A stretch of DNA of 64,000 bases from Wenzhouxiangella sp. 15190 (GTDB lineage Bacteria; Pseudomonadota; Gammaproteobacteria; Xanthomonadales; Wenzhouxiangellaceae): positions 47,073-111,072 of the forward strand of contig NZ_QVMV01000008.1 of assembly GCF_003417465.1 (NCBI RefSeq). Direction: 5' to 3'. The notes under the pieces are model-generated. The model was given only the letters and a program-made list of their open reading frames with translations. It was not told the origin of the DNA and made no database searches. Numbering within the stretch: the stretch's first letter is position 1; each line of letters opens with the position of its first letter. The position numbers and the translations under genes were made by a program. This document shows positions 27,612-36,342 of the stretch, in pieces.

Positions 27612-28781
27612 TCAGTCGAGTTCGACGGCAATCGCGGTCGCCTCGCCGCCGCCGATGCACAGGCTGGCGATACCCCGCTTGCCGCCGCGGTTTTTCAGGG
27701 CGTGAATCAGGGTGACCAGGATGCGCGCGCCGCTGGCACCGATGGGGTGGCCGAGGGCACAGGCGCCGCCGTTGACGTTGACCTTGTCGTGCGGCAGGTC
27801 GAGTTCCTTCATGGCCGCCATGGTGACGGTGGCGAAGGCCTCGTTGATCTCGAACAGGTCGACCTCACTGGCTTTCCAGCCGGCCTTGTCGAGCACCCTG
27901 GAAATCGCGCCGACCGGGGCGGTGGTGAACCATTCCGGTTCCTGCGAATGCGTGGCATGGGCGATGATGCGCGCTAGCGGTGCCAGGCCGCGGGACTCGG
28001 CCTCGGAGGCGCGCATCAGCACGGTGGCGGCCCCGCCGTCGGAGATCTTCGAGGAACTGGCGGCGGTGATCGTGCCGTCCTTGGCGAAGGCCGGACGCAG
28101 CTTGGGCATCTTGTCGACGGGACAGTTGGCCGGCTCCTCGTCGGTGCTCACCTCGACTTCACCCTTGCGGGTCTTGACGGTCACCGGCGCGATTTCGGCA
28201 GCGAAGGCATCCGTTTCGATCGCCTTCAGGGCCCGTTCGACCGAGGCCTTCGAGAACGCGTCCTGCTCGTCGCGCGTGAAGCCGTACTTGGCCACGCACT
28301 GTTCGCCGAACTGCCCCATCATCTGACCGTCGTAGGGGTTCTGCAGGCCGTCGAAGAACATGTGGTCGAGGAACTTGGCGTGGCCCATGCGGAGGCCTCG
28401 TTCGGCCATGTACGGGGCGTTGGTCATCGACTCCATGCCGCCGGCAACCACGATATCCGCCGAGCCAGCCAGGAGGGCGTCATGACCCTGCATGACCGCC
28501 TTCATGCCCGAGCCGCAGACCTTGTTGATGGTGGTGCAGCCGACACTGACCGGTATGCCGGCACCCAGGGATGCCTGGCGGGCCGGCGCCTGGCCGACGC
28601 CGGCCGGCAATACGCAGCCCATGATGACTTCGGAAACGTCTTCGCCCTTGAGACCGGCATCGCTCAAGGCGGCACCGATGGCGGCCGCGCCCAGGTCGGG
28701 TGACTTGACCGGGGCGAACTGACCCTGGAAGGAGCCGATGGCGGTACGACGGGCGGAAACAATGACGATGGAATCGCTCAT
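27612..28781 (-). CDS. Acetyl-CoA C-acetyltransferase (thiolase)
   Basis: The 389-residue thiolase has the nucleophilic Cys in NKVCGSGMKAV (about 87-90), the His in NEAFA, and the C-terminal NVNGGACALGHPIGASGARI and SLCIGGGEATA with the second Cys. It condenses or cleaves acetoacetyl-CoA in the cytosol. Beside HMG-CoA lyase and with acetoacetyl-CoA synthetase at 17.8 kb, it would turn acetoacetate into acetyl-CoA. It is the first gene of a two-gene operon; only a weak SD is seen. Confidence 0.93.
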   Translation of the reverse strand: MSDSIVIVSARRTAIGSFQGQFAPVKSPDLGAAAIGAALSDAGLKGEDVSEVIMGCVLPAGVGQAPARQASLGAGIPVSVGCTTINKVCGSGMKAVMQGHDALLAGSADIVVAGGMESMTNAPYMAERGLRMGHAKFLDHMFFDGLQNPYDGQMMGQFGEQCVAKYGFTRDEQDAFSKASVERALKAIETDAFAAEIAPVTVKTRKGEVEVSTDEEPANCPVDKMPKLRPAFAKDGTITAASSSKISDGGAATVLMRASEAESRGLAPLARIIAHATHSQEPEWFTTAPVGAISRVLDKAGWKASEVDLFEINEAFATVTMAAMKELDLPHDKVNVNGGACALGHPIGASGARILVTLIHALKNRGGKRGIASLCIGGGEATAIAVELD

Positions 28782-28954
28782 GAAGGTCTATCCGTGTTTG
28801 TGGGACTGAGCCGCTCATTATCGCATGAGGGACCCGTTAGTTTGCGGCGACCGGTCCAAGCGCCGTCCGGCGATTCCTTCCCGCGCTGAGGGATCTCCGC
28901 TCTTCTAAGCGTGGCCGTTTTCGGTCATGCTCGGACTGGATCCCCCGTGCCGGT

Positions 28955-30775
28955 CTAGACGGACCACAGCCAGTAGATAGAGGCGCTGGTGACCACCATC
29001 AGCACCAGATTCAGCGGTGCGCCCACGCGCATGAAGTCGGTAAAGCGGTACAGGCCGGTGCCGTAGATCATGGCGTTGGTCTGGTAGCCCACCGGGGAAA
29101 GGAAGCTCGAGGAGGCACCGAACATCACCACCAGGGCGAGCGGGAAAACGGCCATGTCGAGCGCCTGGGCAAGCGAGATTGCGACCGGTACGAGGACGAC
29201 GACCGCGGCGTTGTTCGAAACGATGGAAGTCAGCAGGGTCGTCAGCAGGTAAAGCGCCATGAGGACGACCATCGGGTGCCAGGTGTCGGCGTGGACGGCA
29301 AGCAGGCCGCCCAGCCAGTCGGCCCCGCCCGACTTTGACATGGCGATGCCGAGCGGGATGACGCCGGCGAGCAGGAAGATGACGTTCCAGCTCACGCCCG
29401 AATAGAGGTCCTCACGTGCCAGCAGGCCGGTGAAGAACATGGCCATGACGCCCATCAGGGCGGTGACCACGATGGGCAGGGGCGTCAGCGTGGCGCCCAG
29501 AACCACGCCGGCGACGATCAGTCCGGCCGTCCACTTGCGACGGTTGTCGAAGCGATCTTCGAAGACATCGAGAACGATCAGGTCGGGATGGCGGCGAAGG
29601 TGCACCAGCGCAGTGGCCGAGACCTCGACCAGTACGATCTCGCCGACCCGCAGGCGCTCGTCGGCCAGGCGGCGCGATCGCACCGAATCGGTTTCCAGGC
29701 CGACCAGGCGCGCCTTGTAGCGACGCCAGAAGCCGACGCTCTGGCCGGTGGAGTCGCCGAAAACCGTCTCGTTGCGAAGCAGGATGCGGGCGAGCTTGCC
29801 GTCCCGGCGGACGCTGCGCCGCTCGCCGAACTCGGACAGCACCTGGACTTCGTCGCTCTTGATCAGGTCCATGACCTGGCGGCGGGTGCCGCGCAGGTGC
29901 ACGATGTCGTCGACCTTGAGTCGCGTGGTGGCGGCCTTCTTGACCCACGCTTCGCGGCCGCGAACCAGTTTGAGGGCGTCGACATCGTGGCGATTCTCGA
30001 AATCGGCTTCGCTGAGGCTCTTGCCGACCAGGTTGCTGCCGGAGGCCACACGGGCTTCGAAGATGAACTTGCTCTCGGCCTCGTTATGCACATTGACCCG
30101 GTCGCTCGTCGGCATCAGCCAGCGCCCGAGCGTGAGGAAATAGACCAGTCCTGTTGCGAGAACCACGAGACCGACCGGAAGGAACTCGAACATGCCGATC
30201 TGGCGACCGAAGGCGGGATCATCGGCCAGAAGGCTCGAGGCAAGCAGGTTGGTCGAGGTGCCGATCAGGGTGAGTGTGCCGCCGAGCATGCCGAAGAAGC
30301 TCAACGGCATCAGCAGACGCGAGGCCTTCGCGCCGGAGCGGCGCGCCATGTCGAGTACGAGCGGAATGGCCACCGCGACCGCTGCCGTGTTGTTGATCAG
30401 ACCGGAGACCGGGCCGACCAGCAGCGCGATGATGACCAGTTGCCGCGTTTCCGAGCCGCCCATCAAGGGGCTGAGCACCTTGCCGACGGTATGGATCAGG
30501 CCGGAGCGCTGAATGCCCGATGAGAGAATGAACATCGCGAGCACGGTGATGGTTGCCGGATTCGAAAAACCCGACAGGCCCTCCCGAACGTTCGGAAAGG
30601 CCGACTCGAGATCGATGCCGCGTTCGAGCAGCCATTCGGAGTGGAACAACTGCGGAATCGCAATGACCGTGATCAGGATCAGGAAGGCGGTGACGTCGAG
30701 CGGCAGCTTCTCGCTGGCAAACAGGTACAGCGCGATGCCGATAATGATGAAAACCAGCGCAATCTCGACGGTCAT
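28955..30775 (-). CDS. SLC13/DASS-type transporter with two TrkA-C domains
   Basis: The 606-residue inner-membrane carrier has about 10-12 hydrophobic helices split by a soluble central insert (about 215-390). The insert holds two RCK_C/TrkA-C regulatory domains, recognised by the repeated I-x-D-x-V-x-L-x-G and L-x-x-G-D-x-I-x-V-like patterns. SNNAAVVVLVPVAISLAQ and NNTAAVAVAIPLVL are the paired SNT-like substrate/sodium motifs of the DASS fold. Relatives move sulfate, dicarboxylates or other anions with Na+; the substrate is not readable from sequence. Confidence 0.85.
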   Translation of the reverse strand: MTVEIALVFIIIGIALYLFASEKLPLDVTAFLILITVIAIPQLFHSEWLLERGIDLESAFPNVREGLSGFSNPATITVLAMFILSSGIQRSGLIHTVGKVLSPLMGGSETRQLVIIALLVGPVSGLINNTAAVAVAIPLVLDMARRSGAKASRLLMPLSFFGMLGGTLTLIGTSTNLLASSLLADDPAFGRQIGMFEFLPVGLVVLATGLVYFLTLGRWLMPTSDRVNVHNEAESKFIFEARVASGSNLVGKSLSEADFENRHDVDALKLVRGREAWVKKAATTRLKVDDIVHLRGTRRQVMDLIKSDEVQVLSEFGERRSVRRDGKLARILLRNETVFGDSTGQSVGFWRRYKARLVGLETDSVRSRRLADERLRVGEIVLVEVSATALVHLRRHPDLIVLDVFEDRFDNRRKWTAGLIVAGVVLGATLTPLPIVVTALMGVMAMFFTGLLAREDLYSGVSWNVIFLLAGVIPLGIAMSKSGGADWLGGLLAVHADTWHPMVVLMALYLLTTLLTSIVSNNAAVVVLVPVAISLAQALDMAVFPLALVVMFGASSSFLSPVGYQTNAMIYGTGLYRFTDFMRVGAPLNLVLMVVTSASIYWLWSV

Positions 30776-30806
30776 TTAGGATCCAGCCGGAGCAATAAAA
30801 ATCAAA

Positions 30807-31027
30807 ACCTTTTTAACGCAAAGACGCGAAGCAGCAAAGAACGCAAAGAAAACCCTATAAAATAAAACCACGAGCACGGACAATACTAAAGGTAGAAGAA
30901 GATCCTTTAAATCTTCAATTTCCGTGTGCTCCGTGTCTTCCGTGGGTCCGATGCTTTTTTGTGTCTTTTCTTCTTTCTTCTTTCTTCTCGTCCTTCGCTG
31001 CTTTGCGTCTTTGCGATTTAAAGATTT
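30807..31027. repeat. Nested inverted repeat, GCGAAG outer and CACGGAA inner arms
   Basis: Outer arms 30807-30852 (aacgcaaagacgcgaagcag...) and 30989-31027 (...ctgctttgcgtctttgcg...). Inner arms 30866-30880 (aaccacgagcacgg) and 30919-30949 (ccgtgtgctccgtgtcttcc). It has the same layout as 19743-19945 and ends just before the stop codon of the acyl-CoA dehydrogenase. Confidence 0.78.
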
Positions 31028-31033
31028 TCCGTC

Positions 31034-32182
31034 TCAGGTTCGGCCGGCGGCGAGTTCGCGGCCGATGAGCATGCGGCGGATTTCGTTGGTTCCGGCGCCG
31101 ATGTCGTAGAGCTTGGCGTCGCGCAGCAGCCGGCCGGTGGGGTATTCATTGATGTAGCCGTTGCCGCCCAGCGCCTGGATGGCTTCGAGTGCGACGTTGA
31201 CGGCACTGGTCGAGGCATGCAGCAGGCAGGCGGCCGCGTCGATGCGCGAGCGCTCGCCGTGGTCGTAGTCGGCGGCCACCTGGTAGGCGAAGCCGCGTGA
31301 GGATTGCAGGGCGGCGTACATGTCGCCGATCTTGGCCTGCATGAGGCCGAAATCGGACAGGGGGCGGTCGAATTGCTTGCGGTCGTTGACATAGGGCAGC
31401 ACGTTGTCCATCGCTGCCTGCATGATACCGATGGGACCGCCGGAGAGTACCAGGCGCTCGGAGTTCAGTCCCGACATCAGGATCCTGACGCCTTCATTGA
31501 CCTCGCCGAGCACGTTCTCTTCCGGAATCTCGCAGTCCTCGAAGACCAGTTCGCAGGTGTTGGATCCGCGCATGCCGAGCTTGTCGAGTTTCTGCGCTTT
31601 CTCGAAGCCCTCGAAGTCCTTTTCAACCAGGAAGGCCGTCATGCATTTGCTGCCGGCATCCTGGCCGGCGGTGCGCATGTAGACCAGGGCGAGGTCACAT
31701 TCAGGGCCGTTGGTAATCCACATCTTGGAGCCGTTGGCCACCCAGGTATCGCCCTTCTTCTCGGCCCGGCAGCTCATGGAGCCAACCACATCCGATCCGG
31801 CGCCCGGTTCGGACATGGCCAGGGCGCCGACCCATTCGCCGGAAACCAGCCTGGGCACGTACTTCTCGCGCTGGGCATCGCTGCCGTTTCGATACAGGTT
31901 GTCGAGGCACAGGTTCGAGTGGGCGCCGTAGGACAGCCCGATGGAAGCCGAGGCACGGGAAATTTCTTCCATCGCCACCAGGTGGGCAAGGTAGCCCATG
32001 TCCGATCCACCGTATTGCTCGGGGATGGTGATACCCAGAAGGCCCATCTCGCCCAGTTCCCGCCAGAGTTCCTGCGGAAACTCGTTCGACTGGTCGATTT
32101 CCTCGGCACGCGGCGCGATCGATTCCTCGGCGAAACGGCGGACGCTTTCGCGCAGCATTTCGATGTCTTCTTGAAGTTTCAT
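31034..32182 (-). CDS. Isovaleryl-CoA dehydrogenase
   Basis: The 382-residue flavoprotein oxidises isovaleryl-CoA to 3-methylcrotonyl-CoA in leucine breakdown. GALAMSEPGAGSDVVG and KMWITNG form the FAD/substrate site. The MCAD-type catalytic Glu near the C-terminus is replaced (LYDIGAGTNEIRR), while a Glu is present in LNSERLVLSGGP, the arrangement of isovaleryl-CoA dehydrogenases. The ATG at 32182 follows cagggtg; an extension to 32221 is less likely. Methylcrotonyl-CoA carboxylase, the next enzyme, is not in the window. Confidence 0.92.
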   Translation of the reverse strand: MKLQEDIEMLRESVRRFAEESIAPRAEEIDQSNEFPQELWRELGEMGLLGITIPEQYGGSDMGYLAHLVAMEEISRASASIGLSYGAHSNLCLDNLYRNGSDAQREKYVPRLVSGEWVGALAMSEPGAGSDVVGSMSCRAEKKGDTWVANGSKMWITNGPECDLALVYMRTAGQDAGSKCMTAFLVEKDFEGFEKAQKLDKLGMRGSNTCELVFEDCEIPEENVLGEVNEGVRILMSGLNSERLVLSGGPIGIMQAAMDNVLPYVNDRKQFDRPLSDFGLMQAKIGDMYAALQSSRGFAYQVAADYDHGERSRIDAAACLLHASTSAVNVALEAIQALGGNGYINEYPTGRLLRDAKLYDIGAGTNEIRRMLIGRELAAGRT

Positions 32183-32248
32183 TTTGGCACCCTGATCCTC
32201 GGCTGGGGTCGGAGGCCGCATTCGGCCTTTGGGTTTCGAGGAAATACC

Positions 32249-32362
32249 AGTAAATAGTAAATAGAAAAAAGTAAATAGAGGTGGTGCCGTCGCAATAACT
32301 TTGTAGCCAAACTACTGCTGCCAATGAATTTTCTATTTTCTATTTTCTATTCACTATTTTCC
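32249..32362. repeat. TAAATAG-word inverted repeat
   Basis: The left arm cagtaaatagtaaatagaa (32249-32279) pairs with the right arm ttttctattttctattc... (32328-32362). It is strikingly AT-rich against the surrounding genes. This is another word family with the same architecture, located upstream of the isovaleryl-CoA dehydrogenase. Confidence 0.78.
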
Positions 32363-32375
32363 AAAAATCGGATCG

Positions 32376-32419
32376 GGGGCTTCGACACCTGCCGCTGGCG
32401 CCGCGGGTGTCGAAGCCCC
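32376..32419 (-). terminator. Likely intrinsic terminator of leucine dehydrogenase
   Basis: A perfect 14-bp stem (ggggcttcgacacc at 32376-32389, ggtgtcgaagcccc at 32406-32419) begins 7 nt after the leucine dehydrogenase stop codon. On the minus strand a run of five T follows about nine bases later. Confidence 0.65.
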
Positions 32420-32425
32420 ACTCAA

Positions 32426-33529
32426 TCAATGATTCCCCCGCTCGCGGCCCGGGAAGCGGTGGGCGCGGCCCATGAAGGGAAGTTTGAGCTTGCCGACCAT
32501 GGCGATGCGTTCGGCGGCCATCCGGTCTGCGGCCTTCCAGGTGGGGATGCCGTCGCGCTCGGCGATCTGGAAGATCTTCGAGACGTTGTAGTAGATGGCG
32601 CGGGTCATGCGCTTGGCGCGCTCGCGGTTATAGCCCTCGAACTCGATCGAGACGTTCATCAGTCCGCCGGCGTTGACGGCGTAGTCGGGGGCGTAAATGA
32701 TGCCGCGGCGCTCGAGTTCGTCGCCGCATTCCTCGGTAGCGAGCTGGTTGTTGGCCGCACCACAGACAATCTTGAACTTGAAGCGCGGAATGGTCTGTTC
32801 ATTGACCGTGGCCCCCAGGGCTGTCGGGGAATAAACTTCGGCATCCACATCGTAGATATCGTCGGTGCCGACCGCTTCACAGCCCATGTCGACGGCGGCC
32901 TGGACGGCCTCTTCATTGATGTCGGTAACGAAGACCTTGGCGTTCTCCTTGCGCAGCAGCTTGACAAGCTCCATGCCGACGTGGCCGACGCCCTGGACAG
33001 CGTAGCTGTACTTGCCGATGTCTTCGTCACCGAACTGGCGCTGCAGGCTGGCGCGAATGCCCTGAAGGGTACCGAAAGCCGTAAACGGCGAGGGATCGCC
33101 GGAACCGCCGTGGACCTGGTGGACGCCAACGACGTTGTCGGTTTCCTGGAAGACGTATTCCATGTCGTTGACGTCGATGCCGACGTCCTCGGCCGTGATA
33201 TAGCGACCATGCAGCGAGTCGATGAAGCGCCCCACCGCGCGGAACAGGGCTTCGGACTTGTCCTTGCGCGGGTCGCCGATGATGACGGACTTGCCGCCGC
33301 CGAGATTGAGGCCGGCGACCGCGGCCTTGTAGGTCATGCCGCGGGACAGGCGCAGTACGTCGTCGAGGGCGTCCTGCTCGGTGGCGTAGGGCCACATGCG
33401 CATGCCACCCAGGGCCGGTCCGAGCGTGGTGTTGTGAATGGCGATGATGGCCTTCAGGCCAGCATCCTTGTGATGGCAGAAGATGACCTGCTCATGCTCG
33501 GTCGTGTGGATGGTTTCAAACAGATTCAT
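32426..33529 (-). CDS. Leucine dehydrogenase (Glu/Leu/Phe/Val dehydrogenase family)
   Basis: The 367-residue NAD-dependent enzyme deaminates leucine and related branched-chain amino acids to 2-oxo acids. Seen are the catalytic Lys in LNLGGGKSVI, the upstream GPALGGMRMWPY substrate loop, the Asp in AEDVGI and the Rossmann motif VQGVGHVG. The start at 33529 is fixed by GGAGG 8 nt upstream; a longer frame to 33619 has no such support. A terminator-like stem follows the stop. Together with isovaleryl-CoA dehydrogenase next door it starts leucine catabolism. Confidence 0.93.
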   Translation of the reverse strand: MNLFETIHTTEHEQVIFCHHKDAGLKAIIAIHNTTLGPALGGMRMWPYATEQDALDDVLRLSRGMTYKAAVAGLNLGGGKSVIIGDPRKDKSEALFRAVGRFIDSLHGRYITAEDVGIDVNDMEYVFQETDNVVGVHQVHGGSGDPSPFTAFGTLQGIRASLQRQFGDEDIGKYSYAVQGVGHVGMELVKLLRKENAKVFVTDINEEAVQAAVDMGCEAVGTDDIYDVDAEVYSPTALGATVNEQTIPRFKFKIVCGAANNQLATEECGDELERRGIIYAPDYAVNAGGLMNVSIEFEGYNRERAKRMTRAIYYNVSKIFQIAERDGIPTWKAADRMAAERIAMVGKLKLPFMGRAHRFPGRERGNH

Positions 33530-33757
33530 TAACGATCCTCCAGGGCTTGCGCCAACGATGTCGCAAGCGATTGCGCCGATCCCCCGATGAATCGGCCGGG
33601 TTTGATTTTTGGTTGACACGCCCGGTGAGAGCCGGGCCGCGATAGCCCGCCTGACCCTGGATGGGCGGCAAGCGAGGCAGCCGCCTATTTTAGACTGAAC
33701 GGGCGGGTCGTGCCAGTTGATGGAGGAGGAGTGGTCTGCGGGCCAGGAGCTGCCGCG

Positions 33758-34330
33758 TCAATCCGAGTCGAGATCGATTTCCACACTGAACGCGCCGCGC
33801 AAGTCGCCAACGGAGAAGCCGCGGGCCTGGTCTTGCGGGTAAGCCGTGTCGATCGCCTCGGCGACTTCGGGCTTCAGTTCGGTTCCGTGGCAGGCCGTGC
33901 ACAACCCCTGGGTGGGAATGGCTTTCATCCAGTGCCCGTAGCGGCGTCCCGCCTCGTTGCGGATGGCAAAGATTTCGATCTGCGCGGGATCCTCGCCATT
34001 GGCCAGGCGCTGTTCGAACGCTTCCAGCATGCGGGTTTCCCAGTGGTCGGGCGTATTGTCGGGATTGCGCACCTTCAGTGCGGTGCGACCCACCTGGAGA
34101 CGCCGGCTGGAGACATCAGCGGCGATTTCCGGCGCCTGAATCCGGCAGACGTCGATTGCCGCCACCGGCCCACCGTCGGCCATCGCCGTCTGCAGCGCCT
34201 GCTTGAGCTGACTGCCCAGTGCGCCGGCTCCGGAGCGGGCCTGCTCGACCCAGGTCGGAGCAGGCCCGTCATCGGCCAGGCCGGGGGAAACCAACAATAC
34301 GGCGCTCAGTGCCAGGGCGCCGCGGCGCAT
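33758..34330 (-). CDS. DUF3365 (Tll0287-like) c-type heme protein
   Basis: The 190-residue exported protein has a signal peptide ([19 protein letters not shown]). The body is a heme-binding sensor-like DUF3365 domain with one c-heme site, LCTACHG, near residue 145. In this family the heme protein can be a periplasmic redox sensor or electron carrier. The ATG overlaps the last base of the upstream DUF2892 gene, so the two are translationally coupled. The cluster ArsR-DUF2892-DUF3365 points to sulfur or redox stress. Confidence 0.82.
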   Translation of the reverse strand: MRRGALALSAVLLVSPGLADDGPAPTWVEQARSGAGALGSQLKQALQTAMADGGPVAAIDVCRIQAPEIAADVSSRRLQVGRTALKVRNPDNTPDHWETRMLEAFEQRLANGEDPAQIEIFAIRNEAGRRYGHWMKAIPTQGLCTACHGTELKPEVAEAIDTAYPQDQARGFSVGDLRGAFSVEIDLDSD

Positions 34331-34533
34331 CAGTTGAATGCCCGTCCGGGTTGCTTGCCCATGGACCGGAGAATTTTCGCCAGGGGACAGAAGCCCGTGA
34401 AGGCTGCCTGCAGCATGTTGAGGCCGACGAAGGCCGTCAGGAGCAGCCACCAGACGCTGTGAATCTGTGACAGGACGAGGCTGAGAAGAATCATGCAGCC
34501 GGCGATCGCAAAAACCAGTCTATCGATGTTCAT
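34330..34533 (-). CDS. YgaP-like DUF2892 small membrane protein
   Basis: The 67-residue protein has two hydrophobic helices (about 7-22 and 27-45) followed by [15 protein letters not shown], the conserved end of the DUF2892 membrane module of YgaP and of sulfide-responsive operons. The rhodanese domain found in full-length YgaP is absent. A strong SD-like ggaaggaa lies upstream. It sits one base over the heme-protein start and 56 nt downstream of the ArsR gene, with an AT-rich operator-like region between. Confidence 0.85.
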   Translation of the reverse strand: MNIDRLVFAIAGCMILLSLVLSQIHSVWWLLLTAFVGLNMLQAAFTGFCPLAKILRSMGKQPGRAFN

Positions 34534-34564
34534 GATGCGTTTCCTTCCGAGCGTGTACAGTCTA

Positions 34565-34587
34565 AATATAAGAATAAACTAATATAA
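34565..34587 (-). promoter_or_regulatory. Possible BigR-type operator upstream of DUF2892
   Basis: Two direct AATATAA words (34565-34571 and 34581-34587) lie in an AT-rich stretch within GC-rich DNA, between the ArsR gene and the DUF2892 gene. BigR-like repressors bind AT-rich imperfect repeats. The position fits an operator or promoter of the DUF2892-DUF3365 pair. Confidence 0.45.
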
Positions 34588-34589
34588 AG

Positions 34590-34943
34590 TCAAGATCGGT
34601 TTGGGCCATCGCCGGGTGTACAGAAACGCCGGTGAAGTGGTGCGATCAGTTCCAGCACCACCGGATCGGCGATGCGGTAGTAGATGGTCTGGGATTCGCG
34701 CCGCGTAGCGACGAGATGTTCTTCTCTCAACCGTGCCAGATGCTGGCTCAGCGCCGACTGGCTCAGGGGAATGCGCTGGTTGAGTTCGCTGACGGAATGT
34801 TCGCCCTCGACCAATGAGCACAGCAGCATCAACCGGGTCGGATTGGCGAGCGCACGTAGCAGAGAAGCGGCATTGCCGGCCTGTTCCGGGTCGAGATCGG
34901 CCAGCATCGGGAGTCCACCGTGAAGTTCTTCGCGCATGATCAA
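34590..34943 (-). CDS. ArsR/SmtB repressor of the BigR/SqrR/YgaV type
   Basis: The 117-residue winged-helix repressor contains VSELNQRIPLSQSALSQHLARLREEHLVATRRESQTIYY (recognition helix and wing). Two cysteines, C42 (LMLLCSLV) and C108 (RRFCTPG), are spaced like the thiol pair that forms a tetrasulfide or disulfide in BigR, SqrR and YgaV, so it probably senses persulfide or redox state rather than arsenic. It is encoded upstream of a YgaP-like membrane protein and a c-heme protein, the likely targets. A second ATG 6 nt downstream is possible. Confidence 0.85.
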   Translation of the reverse strand: MIMREELHGGLPMLADLDPEQAGNAASLLRALANPTRLMLLCSLVEGEHSVSELNQRIPLSQSALSQHLARLREEHLVATRRESQTIYYRIADPVVLELIAPLHRRFCTPGDGPNRS

Positions 34944-34998
34944 TCACCTGGCGTCTGCCTGAGCGAGACCTACAATGTCGGCCCTCAAGGCTTAATTA

Positions 34999-35008
34999 AG
35001 ATATATCT
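34999..35008 (-). promoter_or_regulatory. Palindromic AT-rich operator candidate for the BigR-like gene
   Basis: The perfect palindrome AGATATATCT sits in a longer AT-rich block (34992-35017) about 55 nt upstream of the repressor start codon. This fits autoregulation by the encoded repressor. Confidence 0.5.
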
Positions 35009-35059
35009 AATATAAAAGGGTAGCGGGAATGGGTCAAGCAGCTACGCAGCGACGAGGTG

Positions 35060-36310
35060 TCAGCCTGCCAGGGTGCGGATGATCAGGTAGAAGAAAACGG
35101 AAAGCAGGGCGCCGGCCGGAATCGTGATGATCCAGGACATGAAGATCGAGCCCACCGTCTGCAGGTTGATGGCAGCGATTCCGCGTGCCATCCCGACACC
35201 GAGGATGGCTCCCACGACCGTGTGTGTGGTGGAAATCGGCAGCCCGGTGCCCGAAGCCATGACGATGGTCGCCGCGGCGGCCAGTCCGGCGGCAAAGCCG
35301 CGGCTGGGGGTTAGCGTGGTGATGTTGCTGCCCACCGTGGCGATGACCCGATGGCCATAAGTGGCCAGTCCGATGACGATGCCCGCCCCACCGAGAATCA
35401 GGATCCAGACCGGGACGATCGCTTCCTGGTTCACGCTGCCGCTGCCGGCCACGCTTACCACCGCGGCCACCGGACCGATGGCGTTGGCAACGTCGTTGGA
35501 GCCGTGTGCGAAAGCCATGGAGCAGGCGGTTACCACCATCAATACGCCGAAGATGCGTTCGACGGTGTAGTAATGGAAATCGGTATCCTGCAGGTCGATA
35601 TCAGGAATGCGCATGATGAAGATCATGCCGATACCGGCAATGATTCCGCCGATGGCCACCGCCAGCCCGTAGGAATGAACCGGATCGAGGTCGATGCCGA
35701 TGTGCTTGAGGCCCTTGAAGACGGTGACTAGCGTCATGAAGAAGCCGGCCAGGAAGATATAGCCGGGCACGTAGCGCCGCGCAGCCTTGAGTGGATCGGG
35801 CCGCTCCAGTACCAGGCGCTGGACGCTGGTGAACAGCAACCAGGCGATGAAACCGGCCAGCAGCGGGCTGACGATCCAGCTCAGCACGATCTGTCCGACC
35901 TGGTCCCAGTGAACGGCGGAAGTTCCAATGCCGATGGCGGCGAAGCCGACTACCGCACCAATGATCGTATGGGTGGTGGACACCGGCCATCCCCGGGCAG
36001 AGGCAACCATGAGCCACGTCCCGGCGGCAAGCAATGCGGCGAGCATGCCGTAGATCAGCAGTTCGGGCTGACCCTGAAGCAGCGAAGCGTCAACGATGCC
36101 TTTGCGGATCGTGCTGGTGACACCGCCGCCGGCCAGCACGGCGCCGGAAAATTCGAAGATGGCCGCGATCAGGATTGCCTGCTTGATCGTGATCGCGCGC
36201 GAGCCGACCGACGGCGCCATGGCATTGGCTACGTCGTTGGCGCCGATGCCCCAGGCCATGAACAGGCCGAACAAAGCCGCCAGGAGGATGTAGAAAATCG
36301 CCTGTTCCAT
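35060..36310 (-). CDS. Low-affinity inorganic phosphate transporter, Pit family
   Basis: The 416-residue membrane protein has about ten helices and the duplicated Pit signature: GANDVANAMAPSVGSRAI near the N-terminus and FAHGSNDVANAIGPVAAVV near the middle, each followed by VSTTHT/ISTTHT. It moves metal-phosphate with protons or Na+ into the cell. The TIGR00153/DUF47 gene is upstream with a 32-nt gap, a classic operon pair. The C-terminus VFFYLIIRTLAG is typical. Confidence 0.92.
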   Translation of the reverse strand: MEQAIFYILLAALFGLFMAWGIGANDVANAMAPSVGSRAITIKQAILIAAIFEFSGAVLAGGGVTSTIRKGIVDASLLQGQPELLIYGMLAALLAAGTWLMVASARGWPVSTTHTIIGAVVGFAAIGIGTSAVHWDQVGQIVLSWIVSPLLAGFIAWLLFTSVQRLVLERPDPLKAARRYVPGYIFLAGFFMTLVTVFKGLKHIGIDLDPVHSYGLAVAIGGIIAGIGMIFIMRIPDIDLQDTDFHYYTVERIFGVLMVVTACSMAFAHGSNDVANAIGPVAAVVSVAGSGSVNQEAIVPVWILILGGAGIVIGLATYGHRVIATVGSNITTLTPSRGFAAGLAAAATIVMASGTGLPISTTHTVVGAILGVGMARGIAAINLQTVGSIFMSWIITIPAGALLSVFFYLIIRTLAG

Positions 36311-36342
36311 GAAACGGGTCTCTCGAGCTTATCTGATTCGGT

